Shown in pieces: positions 15,274-22,354 of a DNA stretch of 64,000 nucleotides. The notes beneath the pieces are model-generated. The model did not search any database, was not told where the DNA came from, and saw only the letters and a program-made list of their open reading frames with translations. Source of the stretch: Frigoribacterium sp. SL97 (lineage in GTDB: Bacteria; Actinomycetota; Actinomycetes; Actinomycetales; Microbacteriaceae); NCBI RefSeq assembly GCF_026625765.1, contig NZ_CP113062.1, forward strand, positions 2,170,001 to 2,234,000, written 5' to 3'. Made by a program: the position numbers and the translations under genes. How positions within the stretch are numbered: the first letter of the stretch is position 1; every line of letters starts with the position of its first letter.

Positions 15274-15290
15274 CGTTGGAAGGGCCAACG
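15274..15290. promoter_or_regulatory. inverted repeat CGTTGG/CCAACG
   Basis: Perfect 6-bp arms with a 5-base spacer, 18 nt before the start at 15308, in the region between divergent membrane-protein genes. Operator or leader hairpin. Confidence 0.35.
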
Positions 15291-15307
15291 AGCACGAAGG
15301 GGTGACC

Positions 15308-15574
15308 ATGGACGAGAAGACATCGCGTGACCAGGGCCGGCTTCGGCTGCAGTGGCCGACGCTCCGCGGCTCATCCGTCGGCTGGGGTCTTGCCGCCGTT
15401 CTCTGGCTGTCCTGCGCGGTCCCCGCGCTAATCCGTGTCGTGCACTCCGGGGGCACTTCCGTGGGCGGCTTTCTGCTCCTGGCTGCTCTCGTCGTCGCAT
15501 CAGCGGTGTGCATCATCGGGACGGTGGTGACGATTCGGCACCCGCGACCAGCACCGCCGGCTGGCGACTCGTGA
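15308..15574 (+). CDS. membrane protein, two helices
   Basis: 88 residues. Charged N-terminus (MDEKTSRDQGRLRLQW), helix about residues 24-42 (SVGWGLAAVLWLSCAVPAL), second helix about 52-76, Pro-rich end. GAAGGGG Shine-Dalgarno. Same hairpin layout as its smaller neighbours but with a longer N-terminal tail. Confidence 0.6.
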   Translation: MDEKTSRDQGRLRLQWPTLRGSSVGWGLAAVLWLSCAVPALIRVVHSGGTSVGGFLLLAALVVASAVCIIGTVVTIRHPRPAPPAGDS

Positions 15575-15652
15575 CCGTCGCAGGGGCGGGCTGGACCTCC
15601 CTCTCGGTCGCCAGCTCAACGACCCGGCGCGCCATCCTGACAGGGTGGGGCC

Positions 15653-15853
15653 ATGTCTGAACCTGGTGGCAGCAACCGTTCGAAGCCAGCGCTCTGGGTC
15701 CTGCTGGTCGGGGCAGCGGCGGTGGTCGTCGCCTCAGCAGTCCTGCTGATCGGTGATCCGTCGCGTGTGCCGACGTGGTTCACGCTGGCCGGTGGGCTCA
15801 TCAGCGCCTATCTGGCGGTGACGTACATCCGGCAGATGTCAGAGCGTCGCTGA
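15653..15853 (+). CDS. small two-helix membrane protein
   Basis: 66 residues. N-terminal MSEPGGSNRSKP, helix 1 (ALWVLLVGAAAVVVASAVLL), loop IGDPSRVPTW, helix 2 (FTLAGGLISAYLAVTYI), basic end RQMSERR. GGTGGGG lies just before the ATG. Last member of the small membrane protein array. Confidence 0.6.
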   Translation: MSEPGGSNRSKPALWVLLVGAAAVVVASAVLLIGDPSRVPTWFTLAGGLISAYLAVTYIRQMSERR

Positions 15854-15858
15854 GGCCG

Positions 15859-16200
15859 TCAAAGGATGCTCGGTGTGAGGCCGAGCTCACGACGGATCTC
15901 CTCCATCATTGATGCCTGTCGGACGAGGCTGTCCAGGCGGGGCTGGTGTTCGAGCTCGAGCTGTTCGAGGAGCTGCGTCACCACCTTCTGCAGGCATCGG
16001 GCCGGTCGGTCGCTCATGTCGCGCGGGTGTCCGTGTGCGCCCGCCAGGGTAGGGGTTCGCCGTGCCGAGAAGGAGTGCGGGACGGGAGGCTGCGCGAGCG
16101 TCGACCGGACGTAGTGCTGGGCAGCGAAAGTGTCGACGGCCGACAGGCCCGACGTGCCGGAACCATGTCGGCTGGCTGCGGAGGTCCTCATCTGCGTCAT
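15859..16200 (-). CDS. hypothetical protein with helical C-terminus
   Basis: 113 residues. The start at 16200 is chosen because motif A lies exactly 8 nt upstream and the frame is open through to the stop. The N-terminal 60 residues look disordered (Ser/Thr/Ala/Pro-rich); the C-terminal 50 residues (RCLQKVVTQLLEQLELEHQP ... MMEEIRRELGL) form a strong amphipathic helix or coiled coil. Without motif A one would pick the internal ATG at 16017 (52 residues). No family recognised. Confidence 0.5.
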   Translation of the reverse strand: MTQMRTSAASRHGSGTSGLSAVDTFAAQHYVRSTLAQPPVPHSFSARRTPTLAGAHGHPRDMSDRPARCLQKVVTQLLEQLELEHQPRLDSLVRQASMMEEIRRELGLTPSIL

Positions 16201-16208
16201 GGAGGACC

Positions 16209-16218
16209 CATGCGCGGC
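16209..16218 (-). promoter_or_regulatory. motif A copy, minus strand
   Basis: Exact copy; ATG (16200) exactly 8 nt downstream on the minus strand. Head to head with the copy at 16234. Confidence 0.6.
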
Positions 16219-16233
16219 TGCTGCGCCGCTGCC

Positions 16234-16243
16234 GCCGCGCATG
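16234..16243 (+). promoter_or_regulatory. motif A copy
   Basis: Exact copy; ATG (16252) exactly 8 nt downstream. Confidence 0.65.
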
Positions 16244-16251
16244 ACTCCCCC

Positions 16252-16611
16252 ATGCCCGACCTCGCCGTCCCGACCGTCTCCGTCACGAACGCGCCGTCCA
16301 TCCCGTGGGACCAGCTCGAGGTGAACATTTACGAGGTCCGTCCGGGATCCCCCATCTGGCAGGTCCACGTCCACGAGCTCATCGGCGACCTGCTCGACGA
16401 CGAGCCGCGCTGGTCGACCCGCATGATGTTCTTCGACCACGCCGCCTTCGCGGAGCACTGGTTCAACGCCGGCGGTCTCGACACCGGTGAGGGAGCGACG
16501 GGGCGCCTCCCTCAGGAGTACCGGGAGTCGATCGTCGACTATCTCGAGCACGTCACCAGCATGACGACCGCCGGACCGGTGCAGGACAACGTCGACGCAG
16601 CAGCGTCCTAA
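16252..16611 (+). CDS. hypothetical protein
   Basis: 119 residues, acidic, rich in aromatic residues and His (IWQVHVHELIGDLLDDEPRW, MMFFDHAAFAEHWFNAGGLD). Soluble. No family recognised. Start set by motif A. Divergent from 15859-16200 with back-to-back motif A. Confidence 0.65.
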   Translation: MPDLAVPTVSVTNAPSIPWDQLEVNIYEVRPGSPIWQVHVHELIGDLLDDEPRWSTRMMFFDHAAFAEHWFNAGGLDTGEGATGRLPQEYRESIVDYLEHVTSMTTAGPVQDNVDAAAS

Positions 16612-16643
16612 GCTGCCCACGACCCTCACCGCCCAGGAGCACC

Positions 16644-17174
16644 GTGCCGAGACGCCGAACGAGTGACACCACTTCGCCGACCAGACGGCGGCGCAGTGAA
16701 CGCCGAGCAAGACTCGAGCGAGAGCGCCAGACCGGAGTGGAACCGCCCCAGTACAAGCCGAGAATCCTCACGTCCCGGCAGCGGCTGGCGGGGCGCATCA
16801 CGGCGATCGTCACCCTCATCGCGCTGCCCATCTGCGGTGTCCTCTTCTTCGCCATCCCGTTTGCCAAGTGGGCCTACGACGAGTCGCACGTCGTCACCCT
16901 CACCTGCACCGTCGAGAGCGCCCGCGGGGCAGTCTCAGACGGTGGCCTCCGACGTGGCGGTTCCTTCAAGTCGGTCATCATCGAGACGAAGGATTGCGGG
17001 TCGCTCGTCATCCGAGGCTTCGGCGGAAGCGACTACGTCGACGTGGCGCGCAGCATCAGCTCACGTCCGGGCCCTTACGACATCGTGGTCGGCGAGAGTG
17101 ACTGGGCGCTGCGCGACCACTGGACGTCGTTCGGTGGCGCCCCGCGAGTGAAGGCGTACGAGCAGGTGGAGTGA
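16644..17174 (+). CDS. single-pass membrane protein
   Basis: 176 residues from GTG 16644 with CAGGAG upstream. Very basic N-terminal 50 residues (PRRRTSDTTSPTRRRRSERR), one or two joined helices about residues 52-78, then an exported-looking domain with two Cys (LTCTVESARG, ETKDCGSLVIRG) that may form a disulfide. No family recognised. Confidence 0.6.
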   Translation: MPRRRTSDTTSPTRRRRSERRARLERERQTGVEPPQYKPRILTSRQRLAGRITAIVTLIALPICGVLFFAIPFAKWAYDESHVVTLTCTVESARGAVSDGGLRRGGSFKSVIIETKDCGSLVIRGFGGSDYVDVARSISSRPGPYDIVVGESDWALRDHWTSFGGAPRVKAYEQVE

Positions 17175-17269
17175 GCTCGACGGAACGGGTGGCGACCCGG
17201 GTAGCGACCCGGACCCTCGGAAAACCGCATAAGCGGCGGTCATCTCGAAATCCGCATAGAGCGAACGGA

Positions 17270-17869
17270 CTACGAGCCCCAGTTCGTCGGACGCTCACAT
17301 AGCTCGTTGGCTTCGACGACGAAGAGCTCGTGCTCGTCCAGACTGTCCGCGTTGTAGGACACGAAATCGGAGATGCCGAACGCATCGTCGAGCGAGAAGT
17401 AGTTCGTCCCGATGCCCGCCGCCTGCTTCACCTCGGGTGGGTAGCCGGCCCAGAGAAGGCCGAACGCCTGGGATGCCTGAGTGTCGACGGGGTAGACGGT
17501 GTCATTCAGGACGAGCCAGGCAGCACGGCTTGCGGTGCTGCGGGCGAAGACCTTGTCGCCGCCATAGACGATCGACAGGAGCACTCCATCGCCTCTGGGG
17601 TTGTGCATCGCTGCGATGTCGGTGCGCTCTGCTTTGTCCATGAGGTTGTTCGAGCCAGTGCCGACCTCGCCGTAGACACCACTGATCCCGCCGCTGTCGC
17701 GTGCCGCAAGAAGCGTGTCCACACCAGCGACCAGCTCGGGTGCATCAACGCACGGCGCGGAGGCTGTCGTGCTCAAGCGGGCAGTCGGCTCAGCTGTCGA
17801 AGCACACCCACTGACGGCCATGGCTCCTGTCAGAACCACGGCCGCGCCAAACCAAGACCCTCGTCGCAC
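17270..17869 (-). CDS. putative lipoprotein
   Basis: 199 residues from GTG 17869. Signal MRRGSWFGAAVVLTGAMAVS, then GC (lipobox AVSGC, residues 18-22). The mature part has Cys at APCVDAPEL and NELCERPT and a Tyr/Asn-rich centre. No family recognised. A TAGGCT box lies 18 nt upstream. Confidence 0.7.
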   Translation of the reverse strand: MRRGSWFGAAVVLTGAMAVSGCASTAEPTARLSTTASAPCVDAPELVAGVDTLLAARDSGGISGVYGEVGTGSNNLMDKAERTDIAAMHNPRGDGVLLSIVYGGDKVFARSTASRAAWLVLNDTVYPVDTQASQAFGLLWAGYPPEVKQAAGIGTNYFSLDDAFGISDFVSYNADSLDEHELFVVEANELCERPTNWGS

Positions 17870-17887
17870 CGGACACCCCCGACACCA

Positions 17888-17893
17888 AGCCTA
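17888..17893 (-). promoter_or_regulatory. host-type -10 box TAGGCT
   Basis: TAGGCT on the minus strand 18 nt before the GTG at 17869. Confidence 0.4.
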
Positions 17894-17945
17894 GCCAGGC
17901 AGACGCTTTCGGCGCGGCCGCTCAGCGCCTGTCTCCCGCCTCGGC

Positions 17946-17955
17946 GCCGCGCATG
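17946..17955 (+). promoter_or_regulatory. motif A copy
   Basis: Exact copy. No start codon at +8; the gene starts at 18013 after a leader with GGAG. Confidence 0.5.
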
Positions 17956-18012
17956 GTCCATCTGCCGCTCGGGAGCTCCCAGCGATCTAAGAGCCGCGGA
18001 GGAGCCCCGCCC

Positions 18013-18540
18013 ATGACCGTTTCCACACTCGCGCCCGTGACCCGGGCCCTGCAAGCAGCAACCCCCGACGCCTCAGCGGCCCGCATCTCGGCCCTGCTCT
18101 ACCTGTCGCAGGCCTGGTGCCTGGGGTTGACCGGCCGGCCGCTGTTCCTCCCCGACCTCATCGTCGACGCTGACGAGGGCACCATCACAGCCGACCAGTC
18201 CATCGCCACCGACGTCGTGACGGTCCTGACGCTCGATGAGACGGTCGCCGTCGAGGCCGTGGTCGCCTTCTACAGCCACCACACCGACGATCAGCTCCGG
18301 GCGCTCATCAAGGTCGACGTCAGCTGGCTGCAGTTCGAGGGGCACGTCCGTGAGACCCCGACCCGAACCGTCGTCGACGAGGCCGGGCTCCGCCAGACCT
18401 ACGCACTCCGGTCGGTCCTCACTGGTGCTGCCCCGGTAGTGACGACCAGCAGGGACGCCACCGACGCTGAGGCTGCGGTCGCTGGCCTCGCGGTGCTCGA
18501 GCGGTGGCGAACTGGGCTGGAACTCCTCGGGGCTCGCTAG
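18013..18540 (+). CDS. divergent Panacea-like domain protein, no partner toxin seen
   Basis: 175 residues. ISALLYLSQAWCLGLTGRPL aligns by eye with the Panacea core at 4353 (KLVYFSQAWALAWTGKPLF), and the later SWLQFEGHVRETPTR and LRQTYALRSVL also follow the family. The domain is more degraded than that at 4353. The next gene (18599) is a 68-residue protein that could be a partner but has no toxin features. May be a solitary antitoxin or adaptor. Start at 18013 with GGAG upstream; the motif A ATG at 17953 is in frame and would add 20 residues. Confidence 0.6.
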   Translation: MTVSTLAPVTRALQAATPDASAARISALLYLSQAWCLGLTGRPLFLPDLIVDADEGTITADQSIATDVVTVLTLDETVAVEAVVAFYSHHTDDQLRALIKVDVSWLQFEGHVRETPTRTVVDEAGLRQTYALRSVLTGAAPVVTTSRDATDAEAAVAGLAVLERWRTGLELLGAR

Positions 18541-18546
18541 GCCGGC

Positions 18547-18556
18547 GCCGCGCATG
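18547..18556 (+). promoter_or_regulatory. motif A copy
   Basis: Exact copy; no start codon at +8. Next start at 18599. Confidence 0.5.
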
Positions 18557-18598
18557 ATGGTGGTGCCCGGCCAGCTGCCCGACCCCGTGAGGACCGCC

Positions 18599-18805
18599 AT
18601 GACCCGACCGGCCCCTGCCGAGAAGGCCCGCCTCGAGCACCGTGAAGCCGTCGCTGCGGTCATCTACCCGGGCTACCCGGCGGTTCGGGCTGCCCAGAAG
18701 TTGAAGGGTGCGGCGCGGCCGCGAATCACGGTGGGGCAGGAGTTCTGGGCCGACGAGGCGGAGCAGAAGGCGGACGCCATCCTCGCGCTGCCGGGGCCGA
18801 CATAG
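18599..18805 (+). CDS. hypothetical small protein
   Basis: 68 residues, Ala/Glu/Lys-rich (TRPAPAEKARLEHREAVAAV), ending LALPGPT. Highly charged, helical. GTGAGG precedes the ATG. Follows the Panacea-like gene by 58 nt with its own motif A. Function unknown. Confidence 0.5.
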   Translation: MTRPAPAEKARLEHREAVAAVIYPGYPAVRAAQKLKGAARPRITVGQEFWADEAEQKADAILALPGPT

Positions 18806-18844
18806 GCATCTGAGCTGTCGGCCGCCGCCGACAGGGTCGAGGCT

Positions 18845-19548
18845 GTGACCGACATCGAACGTGCGCCCCTCAGCGCTGAGCAGCTTCGCCAGAACCGCTT
18901 CCACCGTGACATCGGTCCACTGGGCACGTCGTGGATCGGCCACACGGCGAACCCCGAGACATCCGCGTGGCTCGTCCGGTCGGCCGTTATCCTCGAGCAC
19001 GTCGCAGCCCTCGCTCGGGCGCAGGCTGTGCTGTGCAGGGACGACTCATCGCTGGCCTCACCATCGACGACGTCGCCGCTGAGCTCGGGCTTGCCCGTCA
19101 GACCGTGACCGACATCATCGAGGATGGGCAGTTCCAGCTTGCTGTCGGCTCGGACACCGGAGTCGAGCTTGCTGGACGAGTCCATGGCACCCTCATCGCC
19201 TTCGGTGACGAGAAGGGACTCCTCGGGCCCGACCGTCCTGAGGCTGCCTCCCCCGGCCGCATCAGTGCCGCCCTCGTCTCGTACTGGCTCGAAAGCGACG
19301 GCATCGACACTCCCTCCCTGATCATCGAGGAGCACGTCCGAGAGGGGGTGCTCACCGAAGTGGACAGCGACGTTGAGACGCCCTACCTCGAGCAGTACGT
19401 GACCGTCGCCGCTACCGATGACGACGTCCGAGACGCCGTCCGCGATTCCCTCACAGCGGTCGGCCTCACCATCAGCACTATGTCATCGGAGCCCGACCTG
19501 GACAGGTTCTCCCTCCCGGCGGAGGCAGACGAGCAGCGGGCTCGCTGA
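18845..19548 (+). pseudogene. frameshifted gene with HTH-like motif
   Basis: Two frames look like one gene split by a -1 shift. Frame 1 (GTG 18845 onward) gives a credible N-terminus (FHRDIGPLGTSWIGHTANPE, SAVILEHVAALARAQAV) until about 19035, after which it becomes Ser/Pro-rich. A second frame gives LTIDDVAAELGLARQTVTDI, a good helix-turn-helix, and a credible acidic C-terminus to 19548. The junction is at about 19025-19045. Causes: single-base deletion, sequencing error, or programmed -1 frameshift (no obvious slippery heptamer). The full product would be about 234 residues, a possible DNA-binding regulator. Confidence 0.5.
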
Positions 19549-19616
19549 CACCGAATCGTGCCAGGCGGCCGCCGCTGTGGCACGAATACGTGCCGCATCG
19601 ACCTCGTGGCAGAGAC

Positions 19617-19645
19617 GGGCGCCGGCCAGGTGAGGGCCGGCGCCC
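19617..19645 (+). terminator. strong hairpin terminator
   Basis: Perfect 11-bp stem (GGGCGCCGGCC/GGCCGGCGCCC) with a 7-base loop, 70 nt after the stop at 19548. A second small stem (GGCACG/CGTGCC) lies just before it near 19579-19594. No T-run. The rest of the 19549-19783 gap shows no gene. Confidence 0.55.
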
Positions 19646-19783
19646 GCAACTCCCCCAGTCTCGGTTCGGGCCGAGGTGAAACGAGGGTCCGGCTGCTGCG
19701 GGTGTTCAGCGGCGGTCGGACGCAGTCGGGTCCCGTCCCCGCGCCGGGCCTCTTGGAGTGCTCAAACGGTACCGGATCAATCC

Positions 19784-20284
19784 TCAGTTTGTCGATCCGG
19801 CCGGCTCGCCACCCTGCTCGTCACCCGACCCGCTACCCCTCATCCCCGCCGCCTGCCTCTGCTGCACGGCAAGGATTCGAGCGTGGTCGGCGCCGTCGAG
19901 CTCGATGAGCGTCACGGTTACCCCGAAGTCGCGGAGGGCGGCGGCCGCCCAGGTCTTCGCAGTGGTGAGGTAGCGATAGGCGGGCTGGTCGACGACGGCG
20001 AGCACGAGGGTGGTGGCGCCAAGCCGACCGCCGACGAAGACGAGCTTGAACGCGTCCCTCGTCAGCTTCGTGCCCTGCGCGCCCTTGAGCTCTCCGACGT
20101 GGCCGTAGACCTCGACGATGACGGACCGGTCAGCGGAGATGCCGTCGAGAGCGACTCGCACGCCGTCTCCGAGGTCGATGGTCTCGGGTGCGAGCTCCGC
20201 GCCGAGCTGGGCGCCGAGGGTGGGCAGGATGGTGGTCTCGAGGTCCCGCTGTTCGGCGGAGTCGGATGGGTGCGGCGTGGTCAC
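19784..20284 (-). CDS. hypothetical protein, possible nuclease-like fold
   Basis: 166 residues from GTG 20284. The centre (VRVALDGISADRSVIVEVYG, then KGAQGTKLTRDAFKLVFVGG) has the spacing of a PD-(D/E)XK-like core: an acidic residue, then E-V-Y and a downstream Lys. This is only suggestive. C-terminal 30 residues are disordered. The start is supported by a leaderless TACGCT box 6 nt upstream. Divergent from the tag gene at 20329. Confidence 0.55.
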   Translation of the reverse strand: MTTPHPSDSAEQRDLETTILPTLGAQLGAELAPETIDLGDGVRVALDGISADRSVIVEVYGHVGELKGAQGTKLTRDAFKLVFVGGRLGATTLVLAVVDQPAYRYLTTAKTWAAAALRDFGVTVTLIELDGADHARILAVQQRQAAGMRGSGSGDEQGGEPAGSTN

Positions 20285-20290
20285 CGCTCG

Positions 20291-20296
20291 AGCGTA
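20291..20296 (-). promoter_or_regulatory. host-type -10 box TACGCT (leaderless)
   Basis: TACGCT on the minus strand, 6 nt before the GTG at 20284. Confidence 0.5.
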
Positions 20297-20309
20297 GGAC
20301 GGCAGCCCG

Positions 20310-20319
20310 GCCGCACACG
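20310..20319 (+). promoter_or_regulatory. motif B copy (GCCGCACACG)
   Basis: Core 10-mer intact, extension TAGA instead of TACG, and spacing to the ATG (20329) is 9 rather than 8. Confidence 0.55.
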
Positions 20320-20328
20320 TAGAACGAC

Positions 20329-20928
20329 ATGACCTCCTTCGACGAGACCGAGCACCCGCGTGCATCCACCGGCCAGTTCACCGACAAGCCACAGGGCCTC
20401 CCGGAGGTGGGCCTCGCCCCCGACGCGCTCGCGCTGACGGCCGAGGAGGACCGGCGCCGGCGCAGCCGCATCCGCCGCGGAGATCGCCCCGACACGGACG
20501 TGTGGCGTCCGTTCGACAGCCTTCGCCCGACCGAGTTCCTGCACGGTGGTCACACCGACGAGCTGTACCTCAAGTCGGCCCTGCTCCGCGCGCCGGTGCA
20601 CTCGGTCCCGGGCGGCCCGTGGACGGTCAGCCGGGCAACCGTCGTCCGCGACATCGACGACGACGCCGTGGACCGTGACGCGCACGGTGGGCGCATGTTC
20701 GACATGCTCGCCGAGCGCGGCTTCCTTACCCCGCTCGACGACGAGCGCCGCGACGAGCTCGCTCCGGCTTACGCCGCCCGGCAGGAGGAGTTCGGCAGCA
20801 CGCTGCCCGACGCGCAGCGGCTCGAGGAGGCGCAGGAGCTGTACGAGCTCGACCGCGGCGCCATCCTCGCCATCTACCCGGAGCTGACCGTGAACGGTGA
20901 CGGCTGGCGGGAGCACGCCGCCAAGTAG
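20329..20928 (+). CDS. tag-family protein
   Basis: 199 residues. N-terminal tag FDETEHPRASTGQFTDKPQG, then PEVGL. The rest is soluble and rich in Arg/Asp/Glu (EEDRRRRSRIRRGDRPDTD); helical C-terminus. No known domain. The body is unrelated to the other tag proteins, so only the first ~30 residues are shared. Motif B precedes it with no Shine-Dalgarno. Confidence 0.7.
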   Translation: MTSFDETEHPRASTGQFTDKPQGLPEVGLAPDALALTAEEDRRRRSRIRRGDRPDTDVWRPFDSLRPTEFLHGGHTDELYLKSALLRAPVHSVPGGPWTVSRATVVRDIDDDAVDRDAHGGRMFDMLAERGFLTPLDDERRDELAPAYAARQEEFGSTLPDAQRLEEAQELYELDRGAILAIYPELTVNGDGWREHAAK

Positions 20929-20937
20929 CACGACGAC

Positions 20938-20972
20938 CCCCCTTGCTCACGGCCGAGACGTGCACAAGGGGG
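20938..20972 (+). terminator. hairpin after tag gene
   Basis: Perfect 8-bp arms CCCCCTTG (20938-20945) and CAAGGGGG (20965-20972), 19-base loop, directly after the stop at 20928. Confidence 0.5.
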
Positions 20973-21005
20973 CGTTCTGCTGCCGTCGACCGGCTCGTCG
21001 AACGG

Positions 21006-21341
21006 TCAGTTGACCGAACCGGTGACTTCGAGCTTCGCCTGCTCCTCGGCGTCGAGCCGGGTCTTCTCGGCGGCTTCGACAGCCTGCGCGATGTGCGCCG
21101 CGAGCCAGCGGGACCGCAGGATGAGGGAGCCGATCTTGTCGGCGTCCTCCTTGAGCGTGAGCCCTGCGTGCTTCGCGTTCCAGAGGACGTGGACGAGGCC
21201 AGTGTGGTCGGACTCCCAGTAGTCGAAGGGACCGGTCGTGCCGTTGTCGATCGTGTCGTTGTCGAGCCCTGCCTCGTAGGCGGCGCGGCGCTCGGCGTCG
21301 GTGGGCTTGTACCGCTCGACGCGGGGCGGGTGGGTGCTCAT
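21006..21341 (-). CDS. hypothetical protein
   Basis: 111 residues, charged, helical C-terminus (HIAQAVEAAEKTRLDAEEQA). Contains GPFDYWESDHTGLVHVLWNA, an aromatic cluster. Starts with ATG overlapping the stop of 21338-21637 (ATGA), so the two are co-translated. No family recognised. Confidence 0.6.
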   Translation of the reverse strand: MSTHPPRVERYKPTDAERRAAYEAGLDNDTIDNGTTGPFDYWESDHTGLVHVLWNAKHAGLTLKEDADKIGSLILRSRWLAAHIAQAVEAAEKTRLDAEEQAKLEVTGSVN

Positions 21342-21637
21342 GCTGCGGCCTTCCAGATGGTCTGCTCGTGGATCTCGTAGGTCTCCATGTCGGCGGACCA
21401 GTTCCCGTGCTCGTCGGGCTCGCCCACCCACGCGGTGAGGAGGTCGGCCGGCGTCATCTTCGTGGGGTCCCTGTCGAGCGCGGCACGGTCGTCGGCCTCG
21501 AGGCGGTCGTAGAACGACTCCCACTCGGTGGTGGGGATCTTCGCAGCGAGCCAGGCGAGCGCTGACTCGCGGGTGTCGCACACCTGGACGGTGGCGTCGT
21601 TCTCGAGCCCTGCGGTGAGGGCGACGAACAGCTGCAT
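21338..21637 (-). CDS. hypothetical protein
   Basis: 99 residues (MQLFVALTAGLENDATVQVC ... YEIHEQTIWKAAA), mixed alpha/beta. GAGGAA Shine-Dalgarno. A motif A copy lies 53 nt upstream. First gene of a two-gene unit with 21006-21341. Function unknown. Confidence 0.6.
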   Translation of the reverse strand: MQLFVALTAGLENDATVQVCDTRESALAWLAAKIPTTEWESFYDRLEADDRAALDRDPTKMTPADLLTAWVGEPDEHGNWSADMETYEIHEQTIWKAAA

Positions 21638-21689
21638 GGGTTCCTCGTTGGTGTCGATGGTGAGCCGGGGTGCCGGCGGTCAGGGAGGT

Positions 21690-21699
21690 CATGCGCGGC
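21690..21699 (-). promoter_or_regulatory. motif A copy, minus strand
   Basis: Exact copy; no start at +8. Gene starts at 21637 after a leader with a Shine-Dalgarno. Confidence 0.5.
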
Positions 21700-21717
21700 A
21701 GCCGTGCTGCCTGTCGG

Positions 21718-21750
21718 AAGTCAGAAGACGGGCGGGCCACTTTCTGACTT
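21718..21750. repeat. inverted repeat and short direct repeats
   Basis: Perfect 9-bp arms AAGTCAGAA/TTCTGACTT with a 15-base spacer. Followed by GAAGTCAAAAG (a near copy of GAAGTCAGAAG) and by AAGCCCAGGGG / AAGCCCAGGGC near 21778 and 21810. The 21640-21839 gap holds no gene and is less GC-rich; terminator or protein-binding iterons. Confidence 0.45.
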
Positions 21751-21839
21751 AGGGCCCGAAGTCAAAAGTCTCCTGTGAAGCCCAGGGGTTATGAACCGAA
21801 GATTTAAGCCCAGGGCTGATCGACTTGGAAGTTCTCCGC

Positions 21840-22304
21840 CTAGGCGTAGGTGACGAAGCCCTCGTCCAGGCGTCGGCGGTCGACGACGAATCGGAAGCGA
21901 TCCTGGACGTACGGGCCCGCACCTCGGACCTCGACACCGGTGGCGCCGCGGCGGTCGAGCTCGGCGATCAGCTCGTCGCACGGTGACCAGGCGAAGGCGC
22001 GCACGTCTGTCGTGTCGATGACGATGCGTCGGCGGGTGACGTCGGCGGGGACACCAACGATGTCGAGGTGACGCTGGGCGGTGTCACGCGTGCCGAGGAA
22101 CGCCGGCAGGGGCACTAGGACGACACCTTCGGTCTTCTGCGGATCGAGCTCGACGACGGACACGACGGCGTAGTCCTCTCGCCAGCCGTCGTTGAGGGAT
22201 GCGAGGTAGGCGGCCCCAGCGGCGTCGGCTGTCTCTGCGGCGACGTAGAACGCGCTCGTCGTTTCGCTCTGGCGGAACGACGACTCGATCTTGAACGTGG
22301 GCAC
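21840..22304 (-). CDS. hypothetical protein
   Basis: 154 residues from GTG 22304 (MPTFKIESSFRQSETTSAFY), with an AAGGAG Shine-Dalgarno. Alpha/beta composition; ends VVDRRRLDEGFVTYA. No family recognised. The motif A ATG at 22337 is in frame and would add 11 residues. Confidence 0.6.
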   Translation of the reverse strand: MPTFKIESSFRQSETTSAFYVAAETADAAGAAYLASLNDGWREDYAVVSVVELDPQKTEGVVLVPLPAFLGTRDTAQRHLDIVGVPADVTRRRIVIDTTDVRAFAWSPCDELIAELDRRGATGVEVRGAGPYVQDRFRFVVDRRRLDEGFVTYA

Positions 22305-22334
22305 GATGGGCTCCTTCGGTGGCTGTGCCTGTTC

Positions 22335-22344
22335 CATGCGCGGC
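22335..22344 (-). promoter_or_regulatory. motif A copy, minus strand
   Basis: Exact copy; no start at +8. Gene starts at 22304 with its own Shine-Dalgarno. Confidence 0.5.
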
Positions 22345-22354
22345 GGTCGCGCTG

